Assembly (NCBI GenBank): GCA_014925825.1
Contig: JACGCK010000009.1
Coordinates: 558,001-622,000, forward strand
Length of the DNA stretch: 64,000 bases
Origin: Pholiota molesta
Lineage: Eukaryota; Basidiomycota; Agaricomycetes; Agaricales; Strophariaceae
Direction of reading: 5' to 3'
Part shown: positions 35,520 through 46,662 of the stretch, piece by piece
Layout: each line of letters begins with the position of its first letter
Numbering within the stretch: the stretch's first letter is position 1
Program-made: the position numbers and the translations under genes
The notes under the pieces: model-generated
The model's input: the letters and a program-made list of their open reading frames with translations, nothing else
Databases searched by the model: none
Told to the model about the DNA's origin: nothing

Positions 35520-38038
35520 TCACGCACCTCCACGCAGAATTCTCCCCCCGACGCCTCCGCCCACTCCCGCGCCTCCTCCATCCATCACCCAGCAGGCCCC
35601 CGCCCTCTTGACGACGATATCCAGCCCCTTCCATATATTCTCCTTGAGCTTGCGCACATCCACCCGCTTCGCCCTCTTCGCGTAGTTGACGAACTCAGGC
35701 CGCACACGGCGCGTCTGGCCCGCGGTCGCAGCGAGCAGATCCTGCTCGCCCGCGTCCTCGTCGGGCATGCCGCCGCCCTCCCCATCATACCCGGCATCGT
35801 CGTCGAAGCCGCCCCCGAAATCGTCCTCGTGGAAGAATTGGGTGTTGAACGGCGCAGGCATGTCGTTGGCTGTGATGGAGAGACAGGGTTGATTCGTTTC
35901 TTGTTATGGGGAGGGAAGAGAGAGTCGACTTACTGTCGTCGCCATCCGCGTCGTGGTCCCGGTTCGCAGCTTGGTCGGCCGCTGCCTGGGCCCAGAAGTT
36001 TTCGTCCACTTCGCCGTCGCCGTTCTCGTTCATCCGGACGCGCTTGCCGCGCATTTTCAGCTAAATCCCAAAAAAGTTGACGTTTCCCTCCAAGGAAAAG
36101 ATAGATATGATACGCACGAAGAACTTGGGCTTCAAAAACAGCGTTACGAGCTGCCGACTGGAGAAGTGCATATCGTCGGGCAGCCGATGGTCGTCGCGCT
36201 TCTCCTTCTTCTTCTTGCCCCTCTTCGCGCCTGCCGCGCCAGTGCCAGGAAGATTGATGCTTGCGCCCTTGCCGGTGACGGGTGCGAAGAGCTCCTTGGT
36301 CAGCTCCTTCACGTCCTTGGCTGGGGGTGTCAGGAAGTCGATTTTGGTGGCTTCCTTCTTCTGTCGCTTGTTTGTCTTATTTCCGGCGTCCGCTGCTGTG
36401 TCAGCTAGATTCAAGATTGGGTTAGTAAAGGCATGATGGCTGAAAAAATGGGACTTGCCTTTTCGGATATTCTTCCTCAGCTTCCAGTGTTCAGGGCCCG
36501 CCCAATTCTTCAGGAAATTCTGGTCAAAGTAATCCAGAGCTCCTTCGCCATCGTCGTTGGTCATAGCGAGCACCATATCGCGCTCGTTGGGCAGCCGACG
36601 AGGGTCAAAGGGCACGAATGGCCCAGGGCGCCCCACTTCCCCTTCTCCGGGAACAGAGCCGTTGTTGGACGCGTTGTCGCCCCCGAAATCGTCGCCGCCC
36701 ATCATGTCGCCGCCAAAGTCGTCCCCAATGGCGTCGGCGCCGGAGAAGAAGTCCTCGACGGGAGGACCGTCGCCGGTGTCCATGTTCATGCCGAATGTGC
36801 CGTCGTCATCGTCGTCATCGTCGACGTTGATCTGGTGTCGGGTGTTGTCTTGGAAGAAGGTGATGTCGTCGGCGATGAAGGCGTCTTTTGAGAATTTGAA
36901 GTCGGCCAGCGAGTGGGAGATTGCTTTGTCCTCGAGGACGGAAAGATCGGGGAAGAATGTTTCTAAAAAATTGTGATTAAACAGTAAAAGATGATCATGA
37001 TTAACGAAAACATACGTCGCAAGTAGCTGATATCAATTTCATCTTCGGGTTCTTCGATGACATCCTCCTCTTCAACTTTACCCATAGGGTCACTAGCATC
37101 GAAGATCACTCGCATGCAACCCTCCGAGCCAATACCCAACGCGAGATGGTTCATGAGCAGCCCACCAGCACCGCCTTCGTCAAAATCCTCTTTGGTCTTC
37201 TTAAACAGTGGATCGACCGCGAATTCCAAGTCCGGTTTCTTGTTTTTCAGCTGCGACGCATCTTTGGCGAGCGTCACCCCTGTGCCGCGATTGGCTTTCC
37301 GTCTCTTGCCCTGCGACGGATCGCCGTCGGGGTTGTCAGAGTGATCGCCGTCCTCGTCGTCGTCTTTCCCTCCCGACTCGAGATTGTTGAGGAGCTTGCC
37401 TGTCTCGGTGCCGACGCTGTCCACACGGCTCGTCCAAATTTTCACGCAGCCGTCAAGCGTGCATGACGCGCGTTGAAAGTTGATGGAGTTATCCCCGTCG
37501 TTCCTCAACAGCGACATATCGTGAAAATAATCGATGAGGGCGAAGTTCCATGAGTTCGAGGCGTTGATTTTCTGCGGGATGTTCAATGTCAAAGGCGTTT
37601 TGGGGGGATAAGAGTGCTCACGTTATCGGTCGCCATTTTCATCCATTCCTCAAAATTGGAGCTCATCACGTCCATCGAAACGTTGATGACAGGCGGCGCC
37701 AGCGTGTTTAACTGCTGTTTCTGCTTCGCCCCGCGGGAGTGCTCTCCCCCATCCGCCTGATCGTGCGCGCCCTCCGACGACGGCCCCGCGTGCGCATTCT
37801 CGATAACATTGATCTTCGTGCTCTTCCTTCTCCGCCGCTTCTCGGCCGCATCGTCGTTGATGTTCACCGCCTTCAGCGGGGGCCGCCCGGGGTCTGAGTT
37901 GGCGGAGCCCGCATCCTGATCTGCGGCGTAGACCTCGCTCAGGCGTTTTTTGAGCTTCTGCGGCCTCGGGGTGTCGGGCTCTGATTCCTGGTCTGTGTCG
38001 TCGGCGTTCTGCTGGGCATTTCGACGCGCTGGAGCCAT
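35520..38038 (-). CDS. C-terminally truncated second copy of condensin kleisin BRN1
   Basis: Predicted 746-residue protein in six exons: 38038-37622, 37571-37016, 36962-36459, 36404-36118, 36060-35934 and 35869-35520. It matches the full-length copy almost residue for residue from the N-terminus to GLDIVVK. It then changes to an unrelated tail (RAGACWVMDGGGAGVGGG) and stops. The last 110 or so residues, including the winged-helix segment FCFICLLHLANEQ that contacts Smc4 in this family, are missing. Every splice site, including the GC-AG intron (36405-36458), is intact, and there is no frameshift or premature stop upstream. The N-terminus lacks four residues present in the other copy. A possible splice donor (GAG-GTGCGTG) lies at the stop, so a further exon cannot be excluded. 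It may encode a partial kleisin or be a young pseudogene. Confidence 0.8.
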
Positions 38039-38176
38039 TCTAATTAGTAGTAGTCGCCGTCTTCAACAAAGGATAGTTGGTACCACGTGATTATAGTTGC
38101 GCGCCGCGTAACGTGTGACAGTCACTTTGCGCGTTGCTTGGCAAGATCAGGGTCGGCAAACAAACCATGAGCGTGT
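35607..38176. repeat. Segmental duplication, unit B (2.57 kb)
   Basis: Direct repeat of 26779-29350. Left junction: CTCTTGACGACGATATCC (35605). Right junction: ATGAGCGTGTATTG (38168-38181), after which the two copies diverge. The CACGTGA site is kept (38084-38090), but the ACGCGT of unit A reads CCGCGT here (38104-38109). Confidence 0.95.
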
Positions 38177-38805
38177 ATTGTGCGCTCAATGCGCGCTTAA
38201 AGGGGCGCCTAACCAATAAACCCAATATCTCCACTTACTACAAAATTCTCCGTTATTCTAAGCTCTATAATGTTTTTTGATAACCGAATATATGCGCTTT
38301 AAGGTAATACGAAGATTCGAAGGCGCTTGGAAGGCGCTACACGGTGAAGCAGAAGTGATTCGTAACATGGTGGCCCCTTGTTGATTCCCAAACGACCTCA
38401 AGCAAACGGCCACAGCTTCAGCATCTATTCTGTCGAAAAAAACATGTCGGTCCCGTCAGTGCTTTGGAAATTTTCAGCCACGTACGTCTTATGTAGTGGC
38501 AGCCACATCGCATGACCCTCATGGCTTTTCATGCAAGGCTGTCCGTACAAACAACTCATAGAATTCAAGCGCACGAGGATGGAATTGACAATGCAGTACT
38601 CACTGCTCTGGAGTCGTAACTAATGAGATTCAGACCTGTTCAGTGAAATAACAAACTTTTCGAACGAATGCCACATCGCATCACCACCACAGTTTGCTCA
38701 GAGTCACACGTATTCAATTTTAGAGAAAAGAAACAAATAAATAGGGAAGTACACTATGATTACAATAATAAACAGGAAACAGAAAACAAGATAACATCCA
38801 CTCCT
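38177..38805. other. Intergenic between BRN1 copy B and histone H3
   Basis: No gene seen. GC-rich GCGCTCAATGCGCGC inverted sequence near 38185. The rest is an AT-rich 3' flank of H3. Confidence 0.5.
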
Positions 38806-39329
38806 CTATGACCGCTCGCCGCGCAGCCTGCGAGCCAATGCAAGATCTTTGGGTTGAATGGTAACACGCTTAGCGTGGATGGCGGCCAAGTTGGTATCCT
38901 CGAATAGCGAGACAAGGTATGCCTCAGCAGCTTCCTGGAGAGCCATGACGGCGGATGATTGGAAGCGGAGATCAGTCTACAAGAGTAGAGTCAGTGATGG
39001 AGTAAATGAGTCACGAAGGCGATGCATTAATCACCTTGAAGTCCTGAGCAATTTCACGGACAAGACGTTGGAAAGGGAGCTTGCGGATGAGCAGCTCAGT
39101 CGACTTTTGGTAACGACGAATTTCACGGAGGGCGACGGTTCCGGGCCTGAAGCGATGGGGCTTCTTCACGCCTCCAGCGGCGGCCTGCAATGCTGATGAG
39201 TAAAAGACGCGATTGAAAAGTCTAAAGTACACTTACGGCAGTTTTGCGCGCCGAAGACTTGGCAGCGAGTTGTTTACGGGGCGCCTTTCCACCGGTGGAC
39301 TTGCGAGCAGTTTGCTTTGTGCGGGCCAT
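38806..39329 (-). CDS. H3: Histone H3
   Basis: Predicted 137-residue protein (with Met) in three exons: 39329-39237, 39184-39035 and 38976-38806. It starts [20 protein letters not shown] and contains the fold segments [20 protein letters not shown] and [19 protein letters not shown], ending RRLRGERS. It packages DNA in the nucleosome with H4, encoded divergently next door. The tail reads [11 protein letters not shown] then [11 protein letters not shown]. That is one residue longer than the canonical [21 protein letters not shown] spacing, so lysine 27 becomes position 28 when counted without Met. Lysines 4, 9, 14, 18 and 23 keep their positions. The intron-containing structure is usual for basidiomycete replication-type histones. 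Confidence 0.98.
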
Positions 39330-39626
39330 TGCTGATGATGATGAAGTGGTGGTGGTGGTGGTGGTGGGTGGCGGACTGGTGGTGGTGGCAAGAGAGATGG
39401 GGGGTCGAGTCCAAATCCGGCGTTTGTTATATACGGACGCGGCGCGTCATGCACGTGATGGCCGCGCTGTCGTGGATTCAACAAACGGGAAATGCAGCAC
39501 AGCCACAGCGCGCCAAATATATAACCACGGGCGGAGTGTCATGACCTACCATCCCGCTTTCATAGCCCACCTCACGCACAACACCCATCACCACCACCAC
39601 CACCCCCACCCACCCCACTAAATAAC
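39330..39626. promoter_or_regulatory. Bidirectional H3/H4 promoter
   Basis: The 297-bp region has nearly mirror-image layout. A TATA box for H3 lies at 39427-39433 (TTATATA on the plus strand), 98 bp from its ATG. One for H4 lies at 39517-39523 (TATATAA), 104 bp from its ATG. Between them are CACGTGA (39452-39458) and GCGCGCCAAA (39507-39516), which on the other strand fits the E2F/MBF consensus TTTSGCGC. Both leaders carry CCACCACC-type repeats next to the start codon (39345-39391 on the minus strand, 39583-39620 on the plus strand). Such elements fit S-phase expression; binding is inferred. Confidence 0.7.
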
Positions 39627-40099
<473 letters not shown>

Positions 40100-40560
40100 A
40101 TTTTTGATTGTGGATTTAGTCTGTTTGCATTTTTTTCTGTACCTTTACTGTACTTTTACCATATTTATCTGATTTTTTTTTTTTGCTCTCACCCACTGTC
40201 CGTAAACCTAAGTTCAATCCCGGCATCATGCTTCGCACTCTTGAACCCTATTCCCACGTAAATGTGGGCGCTGAAGCAACTCAATTTGACAACGTTGTTA
40301 TCGACCGCCATCACGTTGCCTACATCCGACTACTCGCTCCGTCGATATTCCGTCTACCGAGTCCCGACGTATTACCCTTAACAGTTTCTCCGGAGATTCA
40401 CCGCCTGATATAGGTCTAACTGCCACCTTTTCTGAGATCTTTTCCGGTCTTACTGACCTCCTGGTCTTTCCATTAGATCGCGAAAAAATAGCTGCAGTCG
40501 CAATCTCCAATCCACAATTAGCTGCTTATTTTGTCAACGAAATATTAGGTCCACCACTCG
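40100..40560. other. Intergenic and leader of F-box gene 2
   Basis: Begins with T-rich H4 3' sequence (a run of 12 T near 40172). A 76-codon frame at 40183-40413 has no recognisable domain and probably lies in the leader of the next gene. Confidence 0.45.
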
Positions 40561-41737
40561 ATGGCGCTTCCAAATGAAACTCTCTCCGCCATCTTTCACG
40601 AACTTTCGCCATCGTCGCTTGCGACGGTCGCGCGCCTATCCGCCCGCTTCAATGGTGTTGCTGAGCGCATTCTTTACTCATCCGTTTACATTACAGATAT
40701 CCTGAGCGAATCGTCGCCTCTGCCGTACCGCACGCTATGGTGGTGCGAGGCGATGCGGCGGCGGGCACACCTCTTCGAGTCTGCCAGAAAGCTCCACATC
40801 CGATGGCAGGTGGACGCCTCCTCGTGTCCACCCTCACCCTACCTTGCGAACGCCTGCGAACAACTCGCGGGGGTGGTGCGCCTGCTCGTGCCACTAGAGT
40901 CGCTCGACCTCTTCCTCGGCCCAGCCAACCTCGTTCCCGGGCATCACCGCCCCCCTCTGCACGCCGTCGAGCGGGTGATACGCGACTGTCGCTTCTCCCA
41001 GCTCCGGGCGTGTGCGCTGGGAGCCGAGGGCGCAAAGGGCGCCCAGCCGTACACGGGCACGCTGCTCGCCTTCTTGGCGTCGCTCACCCACTTACGTCAT
41101 CTCAGGCTGTCGGACGTGCATTCCGCGCTGGACCTCCCGCCGGGCGCGCTGCCGCACCTGTCCTCCTTCCGCGGCTCAGCGGACGCCGCCGCGTCGCTCC
41201 TGCCGGGGCGCCCGGTGCACTACCTCGCGCTCGTCGGCGAGGACTCGGACGTGAACCGCGACAACCTGCCGCGCATGACGTGCACGACGGTGCCCCTCCG
41301 GTACCTCGACCTGTCCGCCATGTCCGTCCGCCCCCTCCTCCTACGCAACGTCTCGACGTACCTTCCCACTGTGGAAAGCCTGCGCGTGAAGCTCGCGCTC
41401 CGCCACACCCTGCACTACGCCTTTTCCGGCATCGTGAGTCTGTTTTCCAGGTCGAAACCTTCGTTTGCATGGCGTCTTTCTAAATTTGCGCTCCTTTTTT
41501 CCCTTTCAGCGGATTCTGGCGGGGCTGTCTTCTGTATTGAATGCCTTTCCCCACCTCTCATACCTCGATCTCTCGCCGACGGGCATAGACGGTGTGGGAA
41601 GGGCGGATTCGCTCGAAGAACTCGCGCTGTGTCAGGAATGGCATCGCGCGTGTCCGTCCCTCCGCCGCATCATCTTCCCGTCGCAAACAGAGTGGGTTCT
41701 TGGCACGGACAGCGGCTGGCACCTTATCCAGAGCTGA
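40561..41737 (+). CDS. F-box-like protein
   Basis: Predicted 366-residue protein in two exons, 40561-41433 and 41510-41737. The N-terminus (MALPNETLSAIFHELSPSSL then ATVARLSARFNGVAERILY) is a short F-box-like motif of the type common in mushroom proteins. The rest contains leucine-rich stretches (LTHLRHLRLSDVH, PLRYLDLSAMS, LSYLDLSPTGID). It is probably a substrate adaptor of an SCF ubiquitin ligase; the target is unknown. The middle of exon 1 is strongly GC-rich. An ATG in the F-box context supports the start. Confidence 0.75.
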
Positions 41738-42294
41738 GAAATAAGGTGCGACCGTGCGTTCTCGTGACAAAAAGGCTATTCCACTGACCAATAGACTTCA
41801 GGCAGGCCGACAAGGAAGCCCGGCGCCTGGTTCTTTTTTCTCCAGATTTACCCGTGCTGTTCAGTTCAAATCAAATCAGACATCCCCACATTGCACACTG
41901 TCGCGTTCGTTCCTTGACCAGATAGCTAAATCCACGATCGACCGCGGCTCTAAGAATATATTGTATCGTTTGCTCACGACCATTTGACGAAGTTCACGAG
42001 ACTATCAATCATTTATTATGTATACCTACATACTTTAAAGGAAGCCGGAATAGCAAATAAATTATACTATGAAACTCTGACAGGTCTTATACACACATTG
42101 AGATAGTAAATACATAGTGTGGATCTCAAAAGACATATGAAAGGGAGGGAGAGAGACCGCTGAGAAAACGTCCTTGACCAAAGCACGCGCATAAAAACAC
42201 AGTAAGTGTGTGGGTATATGATATCAAAGGTTTGTCATAAAGAAAAGAAAAATGCTGTGAAAAGCCTGCGTTTCGCGCGGATGACAACATAAGA
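41738..42294. other. Intergenic between convergent genes
   Basis: No gene. It contains the 3' flanks of F-box gene 2 and the RhoGAP gene. AT-rich after 41930. Confidence 0.5.
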
Positions 42295-44994
42295 TCATTC
42301 TGATTCGTCGATAAAGATATCCGTATAATGGTTCAGGATGGTCTCGATCGCCTGCAATTGAAAAAAGATAAGTAAGCCTGACGTCCTGACACTTTGAATC
42401 ATGGAGAAAATTCGGACCATATTCTGCAAGGATGTATCAGACATCACCTGCCCATTCGCAGACGCATGCAGCCCAAAAAGCGTCGGACCAAAGACGATAG
42501 CCAAGTTTTGCATGGACATGGAGTTCTCTGCCGAGTGTTGGTTAATCCTGAAATGAAAATGTCAGTACGTCTTTCCGGCGGGTAGGCAGTACTGCCGTCA
42601 TACCTGTGCAGGTGACCGAGGAAATATTTCAAGGTAGCGTAATTGGGGTCAGGAAGCTCGTTGACGCGCTCGTGCAACCGGATATGCCGTAGTCTGTCAT
42701 TTTCGATCTCTAGATAAGTGAACTCGGGGTCAGCTGCGTTCAAGGTTTACCCGGCGAATGGAGAAGGAAGCGCCCAGAGCACGTACTTGCAGCTTCGATG
42801 AATCCTTGATGCAGCGAGTCCGTTAGCAGTGGAACGGGTAGTTCGCGCAGCCACATTTTCAAGACACTGGCGACGTTATTTATATCCCCCGACCATTCTG
42901 GCGCATCTAAATCAACCGCCTCTAGATCTATATTTGAAAAGGGTGTGTATTTAGACACAGAAAAGCCTTGGACCCATCAGTACGATGGAGCACATACCTT
43001 TTTCGAGCCGCATCCTCAGATTGGCAACCTTACTCGTCGTCCCGCTAACGCGATAGATACCTTGGTTCTTGATTCCGTATTTCTCGATGGCTTCGCAGCA
43101 TTTGGTCATGATCGGCGGAATCTCAACATTGTCCCTATTCATCTGCTCCGCAAGGTCGACACCGAACGTCGGTCGGCCTTTGTCTTGGACCCCATTGCTA
43201 CCATTTGTGGTAGGTGTCGCCGCAGTATGCGTCTTTTCATTGAACGTGGGCAAGGGAGGCAACTATTCAGGCATATGTATGTCAATAAACATTCTCTTGG
43301 GAATATATATAACTTACGAATCCCTCATCTGACGGTCCTTCTCTGCGTAAGCCACGAGAAGGTGCACTCCCGCGTGCGAACGCATAGTTCTGCATATATG
43401 TCTTGAAATCACCACGATTGTCGATCGTTTCTATGGTAGCCTTCAAGCCAAGGCCTGCATAAAAGCGATTGCAAAAACTTGAGCCTCTGGGAAATAAAGC
43501 TGGTGTAATGAAAATATACCTTCTTCCGGTGGAGGCACCAGCGTTGCGCCATCACTTAGCACGATGCTTTCAAACAGGAACGCGTATCTTGTGAGGTGGT
43601 ATTGCGTCCCAAGGTCCACTTCATCTGCACATTCCTTGAGAGCCTAGGAAAGGATGTCATGTAGGTTATGAAGTTGTCAACAATAGGCATTCCACTACTT
43701 ACTCGCAGTATTCGAGGGAGCTGGAAATTGAAATATTCTTGGCGCATAGCCTGCGTCTCCGTGACCGCCTTGCGATACTGATCAGAAGCGGTCGACAATC
43801 TCGAACGGATATCATCCTCTTGTCGTTGGATCTGCACAGATAATGTTAGGATGTCGTTGTTAGATTGCCGGCGGTAGTCACTTACATTTCCAGGGTTCTT
43901 GCCCTTCAGGAGCAGACCTCCTTTTGCCACGGCCTTGCCTATTGCCCGCTTGCCGCCAGCGCCACCAGGGCGACTGGCCATCCCATTATCTTTGAAAGAC
44001 TCGCCCTCCTTCTGAAGCAACACACGCTCCAGCTCCTCCGATGTAAAGTCCAGCCGATTCTTGCATTTCTCCGTAACTCCTTCAGATTCCTGCAGTGCGC
44101 GTTCATACCTATTTGCTAAGTCTTTCGTCTGCAGACATGGTTAGACCGTCGTGAACAACAAGTAATATTAATTACGCACCTGTTTCCTATTCTTATCTAC
44201 TTCCTTGACCAGGTTGGCGAGTTCTTCGCTCATTTCGTTAAGGCGCTGCGCGAACCGCATCCTGTTCTCGGCCATTCCTTCGTGAATCCTCATAGAGGAT
44301 TGCCACGCTGAGACGAAAGTACTAGAAACCGTGAGCATATCTGTGACACCCTGTCATGGATAGTACCCCTACCCAGCTTTTCCGTCGTTCAGAGCATAGA
44401 CTTCGGAGGTAGTCCTAGACAGCTTCTGTAGCGTCTTGCCATACTCCTCCTCGATCAACGCCCGTTTCTTAAAAAATACAGATGCCTCCTGGAATGACAG
44501 ATGGATTTAATGACGTAGCAGGGTAAATGTAACGCATAGACTCACCCTGCAGGAGACCATACCCTGCTTTATCCGATCGAGAAGCAGCGGTACCCCGCAC
44601 TGAGATAACAATAACGAGAAATTAGATGAACTCTCTCTCAATGCGTGCATGTTAAAGAGAAACGTCAACATACATCCAACTCGCACAAAGCACGCAGGAC
44701 ATTTTCATCGAATGACGGCTCGACAAGACTTGGCGCGCCGCTATGTATGGTAGATAACGTGTCCCGGCGATCCACAGGAACGGCCCCATTATCCCGCCAC
44801 TGCTGCGACGTGGGCGACTTCCTGGACTCCGAGCTGGAGCGGGGCTGCGGCGAGACGGAGGCGAAGTAGGCGGCAGATGACGAGTTCTCGTCGACGGAAT
44901 CGAGCGACTGGAACGAGGGGCGGCCGTGGGCATGCGCATCCGAGTTATCGCCGCTCTCCCAGGCCGTGGACGACGTGTAACCGTCCTCCGCCAT
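42295..44994 (-). CDS. F-BAR / RhoGAP protein (Rgd1-like Rho GTPase-activating protein)
   Basis: Predicted 662-residue protein in 13 exons: 44994-44674, 44599-44546, 44488-44373, 44321-44180, 44128-43886, 43831-43703, 43643-43520, 43454-43318, 43262-42998, 42927-42787, 42733-42604, 42547-42418 and 42351-42295. After a Ser-rich N-terminus, an F-BAR domain spans about residues 100-350 (GVPLLLDRIKQGMVSCREAS, EEEYGKTLQKLSR, then coiled coil). A linker leads to the RhoGAP domain, about 440-660. The arginine finger lies in GIYRVSG (about 493). Later RhoGAP signatures are NNVASVLKMWLRELPVPLL and NLAIVFGPTLFG. The protein should bend or sense membrane and switch off a Rho/Cdc42 GTPase at sites of polar growth. 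It shares a 217-bp divergent promoter with the methyltransferase gene. Confidence 0.88.
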
Positions 44995-45211
44995 GTTGAG
45001 GAAGGCGTGATAGTGTAGGACGGGGGTACAGGGGGAAGACGGACAGGGCGCGGAATCGCCCCAATCTGGTCCCCTCACGTGCTTTGCTCCATCTCTTGAT
45101 GGCAACTGGCGAGCGCCCTCGTTGTCTGCTACCACCACCACCACAATATGTCCTGTACCCCATAAATCACCAAGTTCTGCGGCTGCGCCCAATATAACAC
45201 CAGCCGAGGAA
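44995..45211. promoter_or_regulatory. Bidirectional RhoGAP / methyltransferase promoter
   Basis: Contains TCACGTG at 45075-45081 roughly midway. ACCACCACCACCACA lies near 45131, on the methyltransferase side. No clear TATA box. Confidence 0.45.
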
Positions 45212-46411
45212 ATGGTCACCAGGGGCCCCATCATTCTCTCCGACGACTGTGAAAGAGTCACAGATCCAGACGAAGAAGTGCTTGTTTTCTCGCTACTGGC
45301 AGTTTCAAGCTGAACTTATCTGTTCTGTCTGCGTGGAATAGATCTTCATCTTGTATTCCGAGCTTCTGAACAATCAAACGTCCAATAAGACAGATGGATT
45401 CCGTGGATTGGGCTATGTCGACTCACACAAAGATATCCTAGAGATCAAGTTTGAACTCAAAAACGTACTCCCCTCTTCTGCCGCAGCGCCCGCTCGAATT
45501 AGGAGGCGTCATAAGTCCAGCAAACCTGCAACTACGTCCGAAATGACAGTAGAGATCGAACTCATTCAAGACAAGACCGCTTTACATAGCAGAAAGGGCG
45601 ACACTGGGAGTGTTCTGTGGAAAGCTAGGTTCGCTTCTGTCGCTGTTAGAACGTTTATTGCTGATACTTATATATACGATATGATGATCAGTATAGACTT
45701 CGGACAGCTCGTTCTTCAACAATACTATTCTGGTGCGGAGTTCATCATTCTGAATCGGGAGAACCTCCACAATTGCCATATTTTAGAACTCGGGTTCGCT
45801 TCCTTCTCTTTCATCAAGCACCTTAATGCCCTGACATCATGTGTAGAGCTGGAACTGGTCTACTAAGCATTGCACTCTCACCTCTTGTCCAACAATATAC
45901 TGCAACAGATATCAAACCTCTCGTACCTCTGATTCGGAAGAACATCGCGCACAACTTTCCTGGCTGGTCAGCTACTTCTCCAATGATCCATGAGAAGGGC
46001 AAGAATATCTCTGTCCAAGAGCTTGACTGGATAGCAGTCGAATCCGCTTTGCCGTCTCAGAGATCAAAGATATACAATCCCGAAGAGCGCCCAGTCGATC
46101 TACTACTTGTCGTCGACTGCCTCTATCACCCCTCGTTGATCCCACCATTCCTGGCTACCATTGATTATCTGGCAATCCCTGAAAGGACGGCAGTGCTGAT
46201 CGTCTCGGAACTACGTGCGGAGGACGTCATGCGCGACTTTTTGCAGGGCTGGCTGAGCATGCCTGGATGGGAAATATGGCGCATTCCTAACATTGATATT
46301 GGGAAAAACTACGTGATTTGGGTAGGTTGGAAAGTAGTAAGTGATTTCTTTATTTGAGAAGAAAGCTTTCTCTCATATGTGCCTCAGTCCGAGGTCCCAA
46401 CAATCACCTAA
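45212..46411 (+). CDS. METTL21/Rkm5-like protein lysine methyltransferase
   Basis: Predicted 322-residue protein in five exons: 45212-45277, 45342-45628, 45692-45793, 45847-46336 and 46388-46411. If the last GTAAGT intron is retained, it stops at 46357 with 321 residues. The seven-beta-strand SAM-binding motif I is ELGAGTGLLSIAL (about 150-162), formed across an exon join. An acidic residue follows motif II (TATDIKPLVPLI). The LDW segment and the DxxY motif (DCLYHPSLIPPF) mark the METTL21 family, whose members methylate lysines on chaperones, ribosomal proteins or elongation factors. TGSVLWKA before motif I also fits. The substrate cannot be told. A basic insert (RIRRRHKSSKPATT) lies before motif I. 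Confidence 0.8.
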
Positions 46412-46662
46412 CACGTCGGTGCCTTCTAATCATTGATAAGATTTTTTTTGAACATAGACAATCATCAAAATGATATCGCTCCTGACTTTGTCAGAAACAT
46501 GGAATGAGAATGTTTCCTACATATGATAGATGCCCTATAGACTTCGTGTAGTACTTAGTGACGTAGTGCAATCTGATCTGATCACATTTCGATCTAACCA
46601 CGCAAATTGATCGCTCACCATTTTTTGCCTCGGTCTTTCGACGCGACCTCCACCGCGTCCCC

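Noticed and set aside
39332..39391. CRISPR-like or minisatellite array near the histone genes
   Set aside because: It is a simple CCACCACC microsatellite in the H3 leader with no spacers. No CRISPR array exists in the window.
43556..44023. Start of the RhoGAP protein inside the coiled-coil region
   Set aside because: Upstream exons to 44994 join in frame and complete the F-BAR domain, so the internal methionine is not the start.
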